From contig JAAZID010000192.1 of the NCBI GenBank assembly GCA_012510295.1, positions 1 to 6,129 on the forward strand: DNA of 6,129 nucleotides. The letters run 5' to 3'. The position numbers were made by a program, and so were the translations under genes. This DNA comes from Methanomicrobiales archaeon. Lineage in GTDB: Archaea > Halobacteriota > Methanomicrobia > Methanomicrobiales > Methanoculleaceae. Of the stretch, positions 5,253 through 6,129 are shown one piece after another. Each line of letters opens with the position of its first letter. Positions within the stretch are counted from its first letter, which is position 1. A model generated the notes under the pieces. That model ran no database searches, had not been told where the DNA came from, and saw only the letters and a program-made list of their open reading frames with translations.

Positions 5253-6129
5253 TCACACCGGCCGCAACCGGATCGTCTCGCCTTCGTTGTAGCGTTTGAT
5301 CATCTCCTGAGCGATCGTGCTGCTCTTGGCGAGGAGAATATCTCCTTCCTCGTTCACCGTAGCCGTAAAGAGGTACTCTTTTCCGGCAAAAACATCGACT
5401 ATCCTGCCCCTGTTCTCCGGAGAGATGATGGTCAGCTGCTTCCGGTCAAGGCGTATCCTGATGCCGCCCGCAAACTGCATCTCCTCTTCGATAGGTTTCT
5501 GGGCCTCAAGCTCGCTCCTCGGCCGGATATCAATCCCGATACCGAGTTTGTTCACGATAGCCGAGACGTTCTTGCCGCCTTTTCCTATCGCCGCCGGGAC
5601 ATCCTTATCCTCGATGTAGACGATGGCTTTGTTGTCGTTGATGATCCGGACATCGACCGGACCGCTTGTATATCGCCCGATCTCCCGCTGGACTTCCTTT
5701 TCGGCAACTTTCCAGGAGACGTTTTCCTCGGGCACAACGGGTGCTGCTATCGGCGCTGCTACCGGAGCAACAGGCTCCTCAACGCTCCGTGCAAGCGGCA
5801 TCACCAGTGTCTCCCCCTCGTAGCGGAAGATCTCGATCTCGGGCTCCCGTGTCGAATGTTCGCGGACGACGATCACCGGGCGCGCGTATGCATCGCCGGG
5901 CATCCCCTCGGGTGCCTTGATAGCCAGTTCAAGGTCATAGATCTTCGCGATCTCGCCCTGGACGACGTATATGATGGTGTTAATGATCTGCGGCAGGATA
6001 CCGTGGTCCACCCGGCCGCTGAAGCGCTGGAGACAGTCGTGCACCTCCATGGCATGCACCACTCCGATTATACCCATCCCGGCGAGGCGCATGTCGGCGT
6101 AGACGTTGAAGTCCTCGTTCTTCCGGAGC
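5253..6129 (-). CDS. PIN domain / secretion-type ATPase with KH domain, 3' part only
   Basis: This is the last 292 codons or so of a gene that runs off the right edge. The frame stays open past the ATG at 6092 to the window end, so that ATG is internal. The fragment begins in the C-terminal part of a VirB11/PilT-like ATPase, with M-R-L-A-G-M-G-I-I-G-V-V-H-A resembling the histidine box that contacts nucleotide. A proline/alanine/valine linker (about residues 104-123 counted from the 6092 ATG) leads to a KH RNA-binding domain with the loop I-G-K-G-G-K (169-174). A small beta-rich C-terminal domain ends in E-T-I-R-L-R-P-V. This order matches the archaeal PIN-ATPase-KH family (COG1855-like, about 600 residues), whose N-terminal PIN domain and Walker motifs would lie outside the window. 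A role in RNA handling is inferred from the PIN and KH domains. leuS follows 33 bases later in the same direction. Confidence 0.88.
   Translation of the reverse strand, partial: LRKNEDFNVYADMRLAGMGIIGVVHAMEVHDCLQRFSGRVDHGILPQIINTIIYVVQGEIAKIYDLELAIKAPEGMPGDAYARPVIVVREHSTREPEIEIFRYEGETLVMPLARSVEEPVAPVAAPIAAPVVPEENVSWKVAEKEVQREIGRYTSGPVDVRIINDNKAIVYIEDKDVPAAIGKGGKNVSAIVNKLGIGIDIRPRSELEAQKPIEEEMQFAGGIRIRLDRKQLTIISPENRGRIVDVFAGKEYLFTATVNEEGDILLAKSSTIAQEMIKRYNEGETIRLRPV

Noticed and set aside
5253..6092. A complete 279-residue protein starting at the ATG at 6092
   Set aside because: The frame remains open and protein-like upstream of that ATG to the window edge, and the fragment starts inside the ATPase domain, so the gene is truncated by the window rather than short.

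Overview
The window looks like chromosomal housekeeping DNA from a methanogenic archaeon, most likely of the order Methanomicrobiales (Methanoculleus-like). The reasons are an archaeal-type leucyl-tRNA synthetase, a PIN/secretion-type ATPase with a KH domain, a PAC2-family protein, and small proteins of the DUF473, DUF5611 and DUF3795 kinds. Starts and stops also look archaeal: GGAGG/GGTGA ribosome sites, GTG starts, and oligo-T terminators without strong hairpins. Family assignments come from recognising the protein sequence; no search was run.

Layout from left to right. Positions 85-1193 (minus strand) hold a two-gene unit: a PAC2 protein followed directly by a DUF473 protein, with the ribosome site of the second lying across the stop codon of the first. 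A 59-bp AT-rich divergent promoter region separates this unit from a DUF5611-type gene on the plus strand (1253-1570), which ends in a series of T-tracts. Positions 1571-1962 carry no convincing intact gene. The minus strand there has two overlapping open frames that might be one frameshifted, decaying gene. A small cysteine-rich DUF3795 protein (1963-2226, minus) follows, then a 215-bp spacer with a possible structured element and a strong T-tract terminator. The right half is leuS (2442-5219, minus), preceded 33 bp upstream by the 3' part of the PIN/ATPase/KH gene, which runs off the right edge.

How the genes may work together: the PAC2 protein ends in Met-Tyr-Gly, which fits the HbYX tail used to dock on 20S proteasomes, so the PAC2-DUF473 unit may act at the proteasome. 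The PIN/KH ATPase gene and leuS are probably co-transcribed, since the gap has no T-run and leuS has a strong ribosome site. I see no mobile element, CRISPR array, tRNA or rRNA. No clear new multi-gene system is visible. The best leads are the HbYX-tailed PAC2/DUF473 pair, the possible broken gene at 1656-1912, and the structured spacer before the DUF3795 gene.
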